The translations under genes were made by a program, and so were the position numbers. Positions 1 to 9,476 of a stretch of DNA of 64,000 bases are shown one piece after another. The stretch's first letter is position 1; each line of letters begins with the position of its first letter. Under the pieces are notes generated by a model. The model saw only the letters and a program-made list of their open reading frames with translations, was not told where the DNA came from and searched no databases. The stretch is from Kushneria avicenniae. GTDB taxonomy: Bacteria; Pseudomonadota; Gammaproteobacteria; Pseudomonadales; Halomonadaceae. The stretch spans positions 496,001 through 560,000 of the forward strand of contig NZ_FOLY01000003.1 in the NCBI RefSeq assembly GCF_900112585.1, read 5' to 3'.

Positions 1-1490
1 TCGGCAAGCCCTCTGGCCGCATCGCTACCGGGCTGGATCCAGACGTGATCGAGGCGCTTGCGCTCGGTCTCGATGGCGTCACGCTTTTGCTGGAAGGCGT
101 CATAGCGCTGGTCATCCACCAGCCCCAGCTGGCGACCCGTTTCAGTCAGACGCAGATCGGCGTTGTCCTCGCGCAGCAGCAGACGATATTCCGCCCTCGA
201 GGTGAACATGCGATAGGGCTCCTGGGTACCCATGCGGATCAGATCATCCACCATTACGCCGATGTAGGCCTCGTCACGCCGCGGCCACCAGGCCTCCTGC
301 CCCTTGACGCGCCGAGCGGCGTTGAGCCCTGCCAGCAGTCCCTGGGCGGCGGCTTCCTCATAGCCGGTGGTGCCGTTGATCTGACCGGCAAACCACAGAT
401 TGTGAATCACCTTCGTTTCCAGCGAGTGCTTCAGATCGCGCGGGTCGAAGAAGTCATATTCGATGGCGTAGCCCGGGCGCACGATGTGGGTGCGCTCAAG
501 TCCCTCGATCGAGCGTACCACGTCAAGCTGCACGTCAAAGGGCAGCGACGTCGAGATGCCGTTGGGATAGAGCTCGTGGGTATCAAGCCCTTCCGGTTCG
601 ATAAAGATCTGGTGGCTTTGCTTGTCGGCAAAGCGATGGATCTTGTCCTCGATGGAGGGGCAGTAGCGCGGGCCGGTGCTCTCGATGACGCCGGAGTACA
701 TCGGCGAGCGATCCAGATTGGCCCGGATGATGTCGTGGGTACGCTCGTTGGTGTGCGCGATGAAGCAGCTCACCTGATCGGGATGCATCTCACGCCGCCC
801 CATGTAGGACATCACCGGCCGCGGCGTATCGCCGGGTTGTTCGGCCAGCTTCGAGAAATCGACCGTTCGGGCATCCAGCCGTGGCGGGGTGCCGGTCTTG
901 AGACGTGCTACCCGCAGGGGTTGTTCGCGCAGGCGCGCAGCCAGCGCGTTGGCGGCCGGATCGCCCGAGCGACCACCGCTGTGGTGCTGCATGCCGATAT
1001 GAATCACACCGCCCAGGAAGGTGCCGGTACACAGCACCACGGTTTCCGCCATGAAGCGAATGCCGCCCTGGGTCAGCACGCCGCGAACCGTATCGCCCTC
1101 GACGATCAGATCGTCGGCGGACTGGGCAAAGATCGACAGGTTGGGCTGATTTTCGAGGATATAGCGAATGGCCGCCTTGTAGCGCACGCGATCGGCCTGT
1201 GCCCGGGTGGCACGTACCGCCGGACCCTTGCGGGAGTTGAGGGTTCGAAACTGGATGCCCCCCTGATCGGTGGCCAGCGCCATGGCACCGCCGAGCGCAT
1301 CGATTTCCTTGACCAGATGGCTCTTGCCGATGCCGCCGATGGCGGGATTACAGGACATCTGTCCCAGCGTTTCGATGTTGTGACTGAGCAGCAGGGTCTG
1401 ACAGCCCATGCGAGCGGCGGCCAGTGCGGCTTCGGTACCCGCATGACCACCACCGATGACAATAACGTCAAAGCGGTCCGGATAATCCAC
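1..1490 (-). CDS. mnmG: tRNA uridine-5-carboxymethylaminomethyl modification enzyme MnmG (partial, 3' end cut by the window edge)
   Basis: With MnmE, MnmG makes the cmnm5 modification at the wobble uridine of several tRNAs in the cytoplasm, using FAD. About 496 of the family's roughly 630 residues are visible; the C-terminus lies left of base 1. The reverse-strand translation opens with the FAD-binding dinucleotide motif IGGGHAG at about residues 12-18, and the conserved [17 protein letters not shown] stretch follows. I chose a GTG start at 1490 because no ATG lies in frame before the upstream TGA, and a GAGG Shine-Dalgarno sits 8 bases ahead. Its usual partner gene mnmE is about 30 kb away on the same strand, so the classical mnmE-mnmG pair is split. 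The long plus-strand reading frame over this gene is its antisense shadow. Confidence 0.96.
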   Translation of the reverse strand, partial: MDYPDRFDVIVIGGGHAGTEAALAAARMGCQTLLLSHNIETLGQMSCNPAIGGIGKSHLVKEIDALGGAMALATDQGGIQFRTLNSRKGPAVRATRAQADRVRYKAAIRYILENQPNLSIFAQSADDLIVEGDTVRGVLTQGGIRFMAETVVLCTGTFLGGVIHIGMQHHSGGRSGDPAANALAARLREQPLRVARLKTGTPPRLDARTVDFSKLAEQPGDTPRPVMSYMGRREMHPDQVSCFIAHTNERTHDIIRANLDRSPMYSGVIESTGPRYCPSIEDKIHRFADKQSHQIFIEPEGLDTHELYPNGISTSLPFDVQLDVVRSIEGLERTHIVRPGYAIEYDFFDPRDLKHSLETKVIHNLWFAGQINGTTGYEEAAAQGLLAGLNAARRVKGQEAWWPRRDEAYIGVMVDDLIRMGTQEPYRMFTSRAEYRLLLREDNADLRLTETGRQLGLVDDQRYDAFQQKRDAIETERKRLDHVWIQPGSDAARGLA

Positions 1491-1559
1491 GTGAAAAACC
1501 TCGAGGGGTTGAAGATGAACGTGACACCCGACTGATCAGCGCGTGTCGATACCCACATG

Positions 1560-2060
1560 CCCGAAGAGGGGCTGGGGATAAGGCGTATTGAATGGCGCGC
1601 ATTATAACGTGGCTGTGAACAAGCGTCAGGGTTTTCCACGCACGGATTTTCACCCGACAGAAGGTCTTTAATTAATAAAACATCTTTTTTAAATAAGAAG
1701 TTCTGTTGTGGTTGTGATTACTGGTATTGAGCCTTTCTGTGGAAAAGCATTTTTTCCGTAAATAAAACAGCTTTCTGGGACGTGAATGAAACGCAGGGCA
1801 AACTGCGGGTTTCCCTGGGGCAGGCCCTGTACGGGGTGTGCATAACCCTGCGACTTGTTCACAGCTGAATTTATCCCCGCATGATCAACCGGGCTCAGGG
1901 AGGATTCTCCCCATACTCGTCAAGAAAGGCGTCATTGTAGATTCGATCGTTGAAAAGCCCGTCACAGGCGGCTTTCAAAGCAGTGGGGCAGCCCGGGCGT
2001 CAAAAACTGTCCACAGGGGCAGGCGCGTTCCTGGTGCAGGAGGAGGTAATCAATCGGGCA
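1560..2060. other. oriC: Candidate chromosomal replication origin (oriC-like DnaA-box/AT-rich region upstream of mnmG)
   Basis: This is non-coding DNA between mnmG and erpA. An AT-rich core at about 1668-1712 (TTTAATTAATAAAACATC, then a T run) resembles a DNA-unwinding element, followed by a second AT-rich patch near 1750-1775. DnaA-box-like nonamers: TGTGAACAA at 1614, TGTGGAAAA at 1739, TGTGCATAA at 1837 (exact fit to TTATNCACA on the other strand), TTGTTCACA at 1855, TTATCCCCG at 1871 and CTGTCCACA at 2008. In E. coli and Vibrio, oriC also lies beside mnmG (gidA), with dnaA tens of kb away. This assignment is inference; the rpmH-dnaA gap is the competing candidate. Confidence 0.55.
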
Positions 2061-2094
2061 TAAAAAAGGCGTCTGTCGAAAGCCGACAGACGCC
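2061..2094 (-). terminator. Rho-independent terminator of erpA
   Basis: On the minus strand an 11-bp perfect stem GGCGTCTGTCG/CGACAGACGCC with a 5-base loop is followed by TTTTTTA. It lies 20 bases past the erpA stop. It also marks the right boundary of the candidate oriC region. Confidence 0.9.
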
Positions 2095-2113
2095 TGGGCG
2101 TCATCGCGGGACG

Positions 2114-2467
2114 TCAGACTGTAAAGGATGCCCCACAGCCACAGGTCGTGGTGGCGTTGGGATTTTTGATCAAAAAGCGGGCACCGGCCAGACCGGCTTC
2201 GAAGTCCACCGTGGAACCGACCAGATACTGATAGCTCAGCGGGTCGATGACCATGGCGACATCGCCGTTTTCGATGATGGTATCGTCTTCGCCGACGGTT
2301 TCTGCAAAATCGAAACCATACTGAAAGCCCGAACAGCCGCCTCCCGTTACGTAGACGCGCAGTTTCAGAGCCGGGTTGTGCTCTTCCTCGATCAGCGTCC
2401 TGACTCTGCCTGCAGCAGCATCGGTAAAGACAAGCGGGGTCGGAACAAAGGATTCTGCTCCGCTCAT
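2114..2467 (-). CDS. erpA: Iron-sulfur cluster insertion protein ErpA
   Basis: A-type carrier that delivers Fe-S clusters to apoproteins, including isoprenoid-synthesis enzymes in E. coli. The 117-residue product has the three conserved cysteines of the HesB/IscA fold: one in [11 protein letters not shown] mid-protein and two in the C-terminal CGCG motif. I chose the ATG at 2467 rather than the upstream ATG because AAGGAGG lies 5 bases before it and the length then matches the family. It is single-gene, divergent from the ClC channel gene, and ends in a strong terminator. Confidence 0.95.
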   Translation of the reverse strand: MSGAESFVPTPLVFTDAAAGRVRTLIEEEHNPALKLRVYVTGGGCSGFQYGFDFAETVGEDDTIIENGDVAMVIDPLSYQYLVGSTVDFEAGLAGARFLIKNPNATTTCGCGASFTV

Positions 2468-2590
2468 CGCGGCCTCCTTCTGAGATGACACACATGAGAT
2501 GTGTCAGGAATGGATCAGCCTTGTGACTGTCATGATCACCATTATCGGCACCCCCTCTGTCAATGGTCAACCGACAGGGCTCGGGAGATC

Positions 2591-4456
2591 ATGGGGGCCA
2601 GCGGCATAAACAATGATAGGCTGATGCGCGTGGTGTTTCATGACCTCGTCATTCTGCCGCTGGGGAGAGCAAGCTTGCCGCGCCGTTTTCTGGATACATC
2701 ACGTCTGAATCTTGAAAATTTCCGACGCCAGCTGGCCAGTGTCGACGCCCTGCCACAGCTGTGTCTGCTGGCGGTCATTTCCGGTGCGCTGACCGGACTG
2801 ATCATGATCGCCTTTCGGGAGTTGATCGAGCTGGGGGCACTGGCGCTGATGCCGGGCGGGGACGCCGAGGCCTTTGAAGCCCTGCCCGTGGCCGTTCGCA
2901 CGGGACTGCCAATGGCGGCCGTGATCCTGATTGGCCTGGGACTGGGCTGGCAGAAAAAAAGTGCGCGTCGCATCGGCATTACGCACGTGATCGAGCGCTT
3001 TTCCTACCATCAGGGCGTCATGGCTCGTGACAACTGGTTCAACCAATGGTGGGTTGGCGTCATCTCGCTGCTGGGCGGACTGTCCGCCGGGCGCGAGGGG
3101 CCATCGGTCCATCTGGGTGCTGGCGCCTCGGGCTGGATCGGTCAGCTGCTCAAGCTGCCGCACAATAGTCTGCGCGTGCTGGTTGGCTGCGGCGTGGCCG
3201 CCGGTATTTCGGCCTCCTTCAATACGCCCATCGCCGGGGTGATCTTTGCCATGGAAGTGGTGATGATGGAGTACACCCTGACCGGTTTCATGCCGGTCAT
3301 GCTGGCCTCGGCCACAGGCGCCGTCATCACGCAGCTGCATTTTGGCTCGGCGCCGGCCTTCATGCTGCCCGTTGTCATTCAGCCGCGTCTGCTCGATATC
3401 CCCTGGCTTTTGCTCATGGCGCTGGTTATCGGTGTCATGGCCGGGGGCTTTATTCGGCTGGCCTGCATGGGCGACAGATTGACCCGTATCCCCTGGGGCA
3501 TTCGCATCCTGATCGCGGGCGCGCTGACCGGTGCGGTGGCCGGTGTCTATCCGCAGGTGCAGGGCATCGGCTACGACAGCGTTGACATGATTCTGGCCGG
3601 ACAGACTGACGTGAACATCCTGCTGGTCCTTGTGGTCGGCAAGCTTTTGCTGACCGCAGTGACCGTGGCCTGCGGCATTCCGGTGGGGATCGTGGGGCCA
3701 ACACTGGTGATCGGTGCGGCGGCGGGGGCACTCTTTGGTCTCGGGGCCTCGGCGCTTTTACCCTCGATGGCAGGAGAACCCAACCTGTACGTGATGATGG
3801 GCATGGCCGCCATGATGGGCGCCGTGCTGCAGGCACCGCTGGCGGCGATCATGGCTCTGCTGGAGCTGACACACAGCCCTGATATCATTTTGTACGGCAT
3901 GCTGACCGTACTGAGTGCGGCGCTGACCGCACGCCTTCTCTGGCGCACTCAGGGATTTTATGTCATGCCCCGTCAGGGCAGCACTCAGCATCCGCTGCAG
4001 CAGCCCCTGATGCAGGCCCTGTCGCGGGTCGGGGTGGGTGCCGTCATGGATCGCAGCGTCACCGTGACCGCGGCCGTGATCAGCCGGGAGCGGGCGCGCA
4101 GCATTCTGGACGCTCGACCGACGTGGCTTCTGATCCACCGTCAGAGCGATCAGCAAAAGGCTGACCGCGAGCCGGGCAAGGCGCCACTGGCTCTGCTGGC
4201 AGCAGACATGGCGCGTGCAATGGAGGAGAAGGGCGAGGCCGGTGTGGATCAGGAGGACAGCGTCAATCTGCTCGAAATTGCGGGCAAGCGGCTGGAACTG
4301 GCGCCCATCGATCTGCAGGCGACGCTTTCAGAGGCCTTTGCGTGCCTTGATGATCAAAGGGTGGATGCTCTGTACGTCAGACACATTACCGCGCCGATGA
4401 TGCATCGGGTTTCCGGTATCATTACCCGGGAAGCCATTGAAAACTACTATCACTGA
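2591..4456 (+). CDS. ClC-family chloride channel/H+-Cl- antiporter with C-terminal regulatory region
   Basis: Inner-membrane chloride channel or exchanger. The ClC signatures are present: GREGPSVH at about residues 167-174, carrying the gating glutamate, and GIPVGIVGPTLVIG at about 360-373, with many hydrophobic segments between. After the membrane domain (about residue 470) comes a soluble tail of about 150 residues, where a CBS-domain pair would be expected; it is only weakly recognisable by eye. ATG 2591 with GGGAG upstream gives 621 residues; a farther upstream start and an internal ATG at 2624 are possible. A TGATG junction with the extended hemJ frame suggests coupled transcription. In a salt-adapted bacterium it could serve chloride or acid homeostasis, which is inference. 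Confidence 0.88.
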   Translation: MGASGINNDRLMRVVFHDLVILPLGRASLPRRFLDTSRLNLENFRRQLASVDALPQLCLLAVISGALTGLIMIAFRELIELGALALMPGGDAEAFEALPVAVRTGLPMAAVILIGLGLGWQKKSARRIGITHVIERFSYHQGVMARDNWFNQWWVGVISLLGGLSAGREGPSVHLGAGASGWIGQLLKLPHNSLRVLVGCGVAAGISASFNTPIAGVIFAMEVVMMEYTLTGFMPVMLASATGAVITQLHFGSAPAFMLPVVIQPRLLDIPWLLLMALVIGVMAGGFIRLACMGDRLTRIPWGIRILIAGALTGAVAGVYPQVQGIGYDSVDMILAGQTDVNILLVLVVGKLLLTAVTVACGIPVGIVGPTLVIGAAAGALFGLGASALLPSMAGEPNLYVMMGMAAMMGAVLQAPLAAIMALLELTHSPDIILYGMLTVLSAALTARLLWRTQGFYVMPRQGSTQHPLQQPLMQALSRVGVGAVMDRSVTVTAAVISRERARSILDARPTWLLIHRQSDQQKADREPGKAPLALLAADMARAMEEKGEAGVDQEDSVNLLEIAGKRLELAPIDLQATLSEAFACLDDQRVDALYVRHITAPMMHRVSGIITREAIENYYH

Positions 4457-4506
4457 TGGACATCACCATCAGACACGACCTGACCGACGCGATCGAGGAT
4501 GAGCCT

Positions 4507-4941
4507 ATGTATGCCTGGGTGCTGGCCCTTCACATCATTTCATTTACCGGCTGGTTTGCCGCGCTCTTTTATCTGCCGCGGCTGTTTATCTATCACGCTC
4601 ATGCGCTGCGCCAGAACGACGGGCAGGGCTCGACCCGCTTTCAGGTGATGGAGCGCAAGCTTTACGCCGCCATCATGACGCCGGCCATGATCCTGACGCT
4701 GATTTTCGGGATCTGGCTTCTGGCGCTTGATTTTCAGTACTACCTGACCGCGGGCTGGTTTTACGTCAAGGCCGTACTGGTCGTGCTTCTGATCGGCTTT
4801 CATCATATCTGCAAGGCACACATGAAGCGCTTCGCGGCCGGGACCAATCGTCGCGGCGGCGGCTACTACCGCGTCTTTGGCGTCATCCCGGCGATCCTTC
4901 TGATGGCCATCGTCATCCTGTCCGTGGTCAAGCCGTTCTGA
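4507..4941 (+). CDS. hemJ: Protoporphyrinogen IX oxidase HemJ
   Basis: Membrane protein catalysing oxidation of protoporphyrinogen IX to protoporphyrin IX, the penultimate step of heme synthesis, in bacteria lacking HemG or HemY. The 144-residue product begins MYAWVLALHIISF, typical of the family, with the conserved early histidine at residue 9 and a second motif HHICKAH. Four membrane helices are apparent. An in-frame ATG at 4456 overlaps the clcA stop (TGATG), but family starts and a GAGG upstream favour 4507. The stop overlaps the thiD start by one base, so it is cotranscribed with thiD-thiE; hemL lies just downstream. Confidence 0.9.
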   Translation: MYAWVLALHIISFTGWFAALFYLPRLFIYHAHALRQNDGQGSTRFQVMERKLYAAIMTPAMILTLIFGIWLLALDFQYYLTAGWFYVKAVLVVLLIGFHHICKAHMKRFAAGTNRRGGGYYRVFGVIPAILLMAIVILSVVKPF

Positions 4942-5807
4942 TGGCCTTGCCCTGCGTGCTGGTACTGGCCGGTCACGACCCGACCGGTGGGGCCGGGCTG
5001 ATCGCCGATGCCGAGGCCGTTCGCGCCATGGGCGGCTGGGCGTTGACCGTTCCCACGGCGCTGACACGTCAGACGACTGTCGATGTGCAGGCTGTCATGC
5101 CGCGCCCGGGCGAGGAAATTCTGGCCACGGCCCGGGGGCTGCTTGAAGACTGTAATGTTCACGCCATCAAGGTTGGCCTGATAGCGGATCTTTCGACGCT
5201 CGAGGCGGTGACCACCCTGTGTGCGGCGCATTCGCACCTGCCCATCGTCATCGACCCGGTCCTGAAAGCCGGCGGTGGGCGCGAGCTGTCCGGACAGATC
5301 CTGATGGCCGCCATGGCCGAGCGTCTGCTGCCGCTGGCCGATCTGGTCACGCCCAATCTGCAGGAGCTGTCGCGGCTGGCCACGGTGCTTGCAGGAAGCG
5401 ATCTGCAGGATCAGGCGGTAGCCGACCAGGCAGCGCGGGTGCTGGACTCCGGTGCCAGGGCCGTACTGGCCACGGGTGCAGACATGGCCGAAGCGCGCCA
5501 GCAGCCTCACGTGACCCATCAGCTGTATACCCGCAACGGCGTGCAGTCGTGGTCATGGCCGCGTCTGCCGGGCCACTATCACGGCTCGGGATGCACGCTG
5601 GCCAGCGCTGCGGCCGCGGCGCTGGCCCGGGGCGATGCGCTGGAAGAGGCCTGCCGGCAGGCACAGCAGTTTACCTGGCAGAGTCTTGAAAGCGCCCTGC
5701 GACCCGGTCGCGGCCAGGCCCTGCCCGACCGCCTGATCGGTCGATGTCATTCATTCAACCAGGAGAGCGCCACATGTCCCAGTGGCAGCGAGGACTCTAC
5801 GCGCTGA
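4941..5807 (+). CDS. thiD: Hydroxymethylpyrimidine/phosphomethylpyrimidine kinase ThiD
   Basis: Phosphorylates HMP and HMP-phosphate to HMP-pyrophosphate for thiamine synthesis in the cytosol. The ribokinase-fold signatures are [13 protein letters not shown] near the N-terminus and the [10 protein letters not shown] anion-hole/catalytic motif near residue 213. The length, 288 residues, is slightly above the usual 266 because the frame runs 34 bases into thiE. The start ATG shares its A with the hemJ stop (TGATG). Together with thiE it covers HMP activation and coupling. No thiC or thiG is in the window, and no TPP riboswitch could be recognised upstream. Confidence 0.93.
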   Translation: MALPCVLVLAGHDPTGGAGLIADAEAVRAMGGWALTVPTALTRQTTVDVQAVMPRPGEEILATARGLLEDCNVHAIKVGLIADLSTLEAVTTLCAAHSHLPIVIDPVLKAGGGRELSGQILMAAMAERLLPLADLVTPNLQELSRLATVLAGSDLQDQAVADQAARVLDSGARAVLATGADMAEARQQPHVTHQLYTRNGVQSWSWPRLPGHYHGSGCTLASAAAAALARGDALEEACRQAQQFTWQSLESALRPGRGQALPDRLIGRCHSFNQESATCPSGSEDSTR

Positions 5808-6397
5808 CCGATGCGCATCTGATGCCGGATGACGCCACACTCATTTATCGGTGCGAGGGCGCACTGGACGCCGGTATTGCGCTGTTGCAGTACCGTGACA
5901 AGTCCGGCGATGAAGGCCGTCGCGAACGTCAGGCGCGCGCCCTCAAGGCGCTGTGCGATCAGTATGAGACGCCCTTGATCATCAACGATGATGCCGCCCT
6001 GGCCTGGCGGCTGGGTGTTGGCGTCCATCTGGGACGCAGCGACGGCTCGATTGCCCGGGCCCGACAGGTGCTGGGGCCCGATGCCATCATCGGTGCCACC
6101 TGTCAGGGCAGCCTCGAATTTGCCGAGCAGGCCGCCGGCGAGGGTGCCAGCTATCTGGCCTTTGGTCGCTTCTATCCCTCACAGACCAAACCCGACGCGC
6201 CGCCGGCGGATCTGTCGATTCTGGAGCAGGCGGCAAGGTTCGGCCTGCCGCGAGTGGCGATCGGCGGTATTGATGCCGACAATATCGATGCCACGGTCAG
6301 TGGCGGTGCCGATCTGATTGCACTGGTGCACGGGATTTTCGGCCATGAGGACCCCGGTGCTGCGGTTCATCGGCTCAATCAGAGTTTTCATGGTTAG
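5774..6397 (+). CDS. thiE: Thiamine-phosphate synthase ThiE
   Basis: Joins HMP-pyrophosphate and thiazole phosphate to make thiamine phosphate. The 207-residue TIM barrel shows [44 protein letters not shown] and AIGGI, all landmark ThiE motifs. I chose ATG 5774 because AGGAGAG lies upstream; an in-frame ATG at 5744 lacks one. The gene overlaps the thiD 3' end by 34 bases, indicating translational coupling in a hemJ-thiD-thiE operon. Confidence 0.94.
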   Translation: MSQWQRGLYALTDAHLMPDDATLIYRCEGALDAGIALLQYRDKSGDEGRRERQARALKALCDQYETPLIINDDAALAWRLGVGVHLGRSDGSIARARQVLGPDAIIGATCQGSLEFAEQAAGEGASYLAFGRFYPSQTKPDAPPADLSILEQAARFGLPRVAIGGIDADNIDATVSGGADLIALVHGIFGHEDPGAAVHRLNQSFHG

Positions 6398-6450
6398 GGT
6401 TATCCACACCGGGTTCGATCGGATCCTGAATCACCGGGTGTGGATAAACC
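6398..6450. promoter_or_regulatory. Inverted pair of perfect DnaA boxes between thiE and hemL
   Basis: TTATCCACA at 6400-6408 and TGTGGATAA at 6439-6447 are perfect consensus DnaA boxes in opposite orientation, 30 bases apart. Extended similarity (GGTTATCCACACC against GGTTTATCCACACCCGG) forms an imperfect inverted repeat. It may regulate hemL, titrate DnaA, or simply be a stem-loop ending thiE mRNA; no T-run follows. Confidence 0.6.
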
Positions 6451-6511
6451 GAACCCTGTAGACCACCCTCCGGGCCGGGTCTACCCTTTCTTTTTCCACA
6501 GGAGCGCGACG

Positions 6512-7801
6512 ATGGATACCGTTACTTCCGAGACGCTTTTTGCCCGTGCCGGGCAGCGCATTCCCGGCGGCGTCAACTCTCCGGTGCGTGCCTTCAAGGG
6601 CATGGGGCGTGCGCCCATGTTCGTATCACGCGCCCGCGGCCCCTACCTGTTTGATGTCGAAGGCAGGCGTTATGTTGACTACGTCGGATCGTGGGGACCG
6701 ATGATTACCGGTCATGCCGACCCGGACGTGCTGGGTGCCGTGCGTGACCGGCTTGAAGACGGTCTTTCGTTCGGGACTCCCACGGCGGTCGAGACCGACA
6801 TGGCAGAGCTGATCTGCGAGATCATGCCGTCGATCGACATGGTGCGCATGGTCAACTCCGGCACCGAGGCGACCATGTCGGCGGTCCGGCTGGCCCGCGG
6901 CTATACCGGCCGTGACAAGGTGGTCAAGTTCGAGGGTAACTACCATGGCCACGTGGATTCCCTGCTGGTCAAGGCAGGTTCGGGCGCGCTGACCCATGGC
7001 GAACCCAGCTCGCCGGGCGTGCCGGCCTCATTGGCCGAGCACACCGTGACGCTCTCCTACAACGATATCGAGGGCGTGCGCGAGTGCTTCCGCGAGATCG
7101 GCGACCAGATCGCCTGTGTCATCGTCGAACCGGTGGCCGGTAACATGAACTGCATTCCGCCGGTACCGGGTTTTCTGGAATGTCTGCGCGAGGTGTGCGA
7201 CGAGGCCGGCGCGGTCCTGATCTTTGATGAGGTGATGACCGGCTTTCGAGTGGCGCTTGGTGGTGCGCAGGCGTTTTACAACGTCACGCCGGATCTGACC
7301 TGCTTGGGCAAGATTGTCGGCGGCGGCATGCCGGTCGGCGCCTTTGGCGGCAAGCGGGCCATCATGGAACATCTTTCGCCGCTGGGGCCGGTCTATCAGG
7401 CTGGAACGCTTGCCGGCAATCCGCTGGCGATGGCCGCCGGCATTGCGCTTCTAAAAAAGATTCGTCAGCCCGATTTCCACCAGCGTCTGAGCGAGCGGGT
7501 CAACACCCTGTGTGATGGCCTCGAGTCGCGGGCGGCTGCCGCCGGTGTGCCGCTGATCACTCATCGCGCTGGCGGCATGTTCGGCATCTTCTTTACCGAG
7601 CAGAGCGAGGTCAACGACTTCGCCGCCGCCACCGGCTGTGACGTCGAGCGTTTCCGCGCGTTCTTTACCGCCATGCTGGATCGTGGCATCTACATGGCGC
7701 CGTCACCGTTCGAAGCAGGCTTCATGTCCAGTGTGCACGAAGACGAGGACATCAACGCCACGCTCGAGGCGGCCGAGGCCGTGTTTGCCACCATGAGCTG
7801 A
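6512..7801 (+). CDS. hemL: Glutamate-1-semialdehyde 2,1-aminomutase HemL
   Basis: PLP enzyme converting glutamate-1-semialdehyde to 5-aminolevulinate, the tetrapyrrole precursor in the C5 pathway. The 429-residue product has the GSA-aminomutase hallmarks: [10 protein letters not shown] at the N-terminus, [39 protein letters not shown] and [16 protein letters not shown] with the PLP lysine at about residue 267, then [15 protein letters not shown] 6512 is preceded by AGGAG; a longer in-frame start at 6440 would lie inside the DnaA-box repeat and is rejected. It is a neighbour of hemJ but separated from thiE by the DnaA-box element. Confidence 0.96.
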   Translation: MDTVTSETLFARAGQRIPGGVNSPVRAFKGMGRAPMFVSRARGPYLFDVEGRRYVDYVGSWGPMITGHADPDVLGAVRDRLEDGLSFGTPTAVETDMAELICEIMPSIDMVRMVNSGTEATMSAVRLARGYTGRDKVVKFEGNYHGHVDSLLVKAGSGALTHGEPSSPGVPASLAEHTVTLSYNDIEGVRECFREIGDQIACVIVEPVAGNMNCIPPVPGFLECLREVCDEAGAVLIFDEVMTGFRVALGGAQAFYNVTPDLTCLGKIVGGGMPVGAFGGKRAIMEHLSPLGPVYQAGTLAGNPLAMAAGIALLKKIRQPDFHQRLSERVNTLCDGLESRAAAAGVPLITHRAGGMFGIFFTEQSEVNDFAAATGCDVERFRAFFTAMLDRGIYMAPSPFEAGFMSSVHEDEDINATLEAAEAVFATMS

Positions 7802-7876
7802 ATCCTGGCGCCCCCCGGGGCGCTTCGTCACGCCCACCGGTCACTGCGGCGGGCGCAATCCCTTTATCGAGCCGGA

Positions 7877-9454
7877 GTGATCCCCTTGAGTCAGTCACTG
7901 ATCAGCGCGCTGAGAAGCGGGCGGTTTTTCAATCATGAGGTGTCGAGCCTGCAGGTCTATGAGACCCATATTTCCTGGGTCATCGTGACCGGTGACTACG
8001 CCTACAAGATCAAGAAACCGCTGGATTTCGGCTTTCTGGACTTTTCAACGCTGGCACGGCGTCGTCGCTTCTGTGATGACGAGGTACGGCTCAATCGCCG
8101 GCTGGCCGGCGATCTTTATGAGCGGGTCGTGCCCATCAGCGGCACCCCCGAGGCGCCGGTGCTGGATGGCGAGGGCGAACCGTTTGAATACGCCATCTGC
8201 ATGCGTCAGTTCGACAATGCCGGGCTGTTCTCGACGCTGCAGGCCAACGGCGAGCTGACGAGATCGATGATGGATGACATGGTCGATCAGCTGGTCGCCT
8301 TTCATCAGCGCGCCGAGCGGGTGTCGCCGGAGAGCCCCTTTGGCTCGGCGGAGGCCGTGAACGCGCCGGTAGTACAGAACTTCGATCAGATCCGGCCGCT
8401 GCTGGATGATCCTCAGGATCTGCGCCGTCTCGACGAACTGGCCCAGCGCGCCGAGGAGCTTTATCAGCGCCTGGCGCCGATGCTGTCACAGCGCCAGCGT
8501 GACGGCTTCGTGCGGGAAACGCATGGCGATGTGCATCTGGCCAACGTGGTACAGCACCACGGGCGGGCGCTGATCTTTGACTGTATCGAGTTCAACGACG
8601 ACCTGCGCTACAACGATGTCTGCTGCGAGCTGGCCTTTTTGCTGATGGATCTCGAGGCGCGCGGTGAGCATGCGCTGTCGAGTCACGTGCTCAATCGCTA
8701 TCTGGAAGGCAGCGGCGATCACGAGCTGGTGCGTCTGCTGCCCTGGTACAAGGCCTATCGGGCCATGGTGCGGGCCAAGGTCGCGCTCTTTCGCCAGCAG
8801 CAGCCGGACCTGCATCCGGCGGACCGGGACGCGGCGCTGTCGGACTATCGCAGCTATATCGCGCTGGCCGAGCGCTACAGCGAGATCGATATTCCCTGGC
8901 TTTTGATCAGCGTGGGCGTGTCGGGCAGCGGCAAGAGCCGGTTTACCGAACAGGTGGTGCGCTCGCTGGGCGCCATACGTCTGCGCTCCGATGTCGAGCG
9001 CAAGCGCCTGTGCCAACTCTCCTTTGATGCCGATTCCGGCTCGAGCGTGGCGGGCGGCATTTACAGCGAGGAGATGACCCGCCAGACCTATGAGCGTCTG
9101 GCTACCCTGAGCGGTACGCTGATGGAGGCCGGCTACCCGGTCTGTATTGATGCCACCATGCTCAAGCGCTCACAGCGTGATCGGCTGCGACACGAGGCCG
9201 AAAAGCGGGGGCTGGCGGCGCTTCTGATCAGTTTCGAGGCGGATGATGCCACCCTGCGGGATCGGCTACGACGGCGTCGGGATCGACGAGGGGAAGTGTC
9301 GGAGGCCGGTATTGAAGTGCTGGATCACCAGCTCGCCTCGCGTGACGCTTTTGGCGAGGATGAGCTGGCTTATCTGATTCATCTGGATACCACGGCCGAG
9401 GATGCCAATCTGACGCTGGTGTCGCTGATTCGCGAGCGGCTGCGTCTGAACTGA
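7877..9454 (+). CDS. Bifunctional aminoglycoside-phosphotransferase-like / P-loop kinase fusion protein
   Basis: A 525-residue fusion. The N-terminal two thirds resemble the APH/choline-kinase fold: HGDVHLANVV at about residues 216-225 (catalytic-loop type HGD.H..N) and IFDCIEFNDDLRYNDV (metal-binding D). The C-terminal part is a zeta-toxin/gluconate-kinase-like P-loop domain with Walker A GVSGSGKS at about residue 347. The family is widespread in proteobacteria (COG2187 plus COG0645) with no firm substrate known to me; phosphorylation of a small molecule is inferred. Start: GTG 7877, or TTG 7886 with GGAG better placed. It stands alone between hemL and a divergently placed regulator. Confidence 0.85.
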   Translation: MIPLSQSLISALRSGRFFNHEVSSLQVYETHISWVIVTGDYAYKIKKPLDFGFLDFSTLARRRRFCDDEVRLNRRLAGDLYERVVPISGTPEAPVLDGEGEPFEYAICMRQFDNAGLFSTLQANGELTRSMMDDMVDQLVAFHQRAERVSPESPFGSAEAVNAPVVQNFDQIRPLLDDPQDLRRLDELAQRAEELYQRLAPMLSQRQRDGFVRETHGDVHLANVVQHHGRALIFDCIEFNDDLRYNDVCCELAFLLMDLEARGEHALSSHVLNRYLEGSGDHELVRLLPWYKAYRAMVRAKVALFRQQQPDLHPADRDAALSDYRSYIALAERYSEIDIPWLLISVGVSGSGKSRFTEQVVRSLGAIRLRSDVERKRLCQLSFDADSGSSVAGGIYSEEMTRQTYERLATLSGTLMEAGYPVCIDATMLKRSQRDRLRHEAEKRGLAALLISFEADDATLRDRLRRRRDRRGEVSEAGIEVLDHQLASRDAFGEDELAYLIHLDTTAEDANLTLVSLIRERLRLN

Positions 9455-9476
9455 CCGGCGCTGAAAGCGGTGTCGG

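Noticed and set aside
45-1535. Long plus-strand open frame over mnmG
   Set aside because: Antisense shadow: the minus strand encodes an unmistakable MnmG, and high GC keeps the opposite frame open.
4457-5000. TPP riboswitch for the thiD-thiE operon
   Set aside because: thiD begins inside the hemJ stop codon and no conserved TPP-box sequence was recognisable upstream of hemJ or the ClC gene.
7802-7876. GC-rich palindrome after hemL as a terminator
   Set aside because: GCGCCCC/GGGGCGC leaves almost no loop and lacks a T run, so support is too weak.
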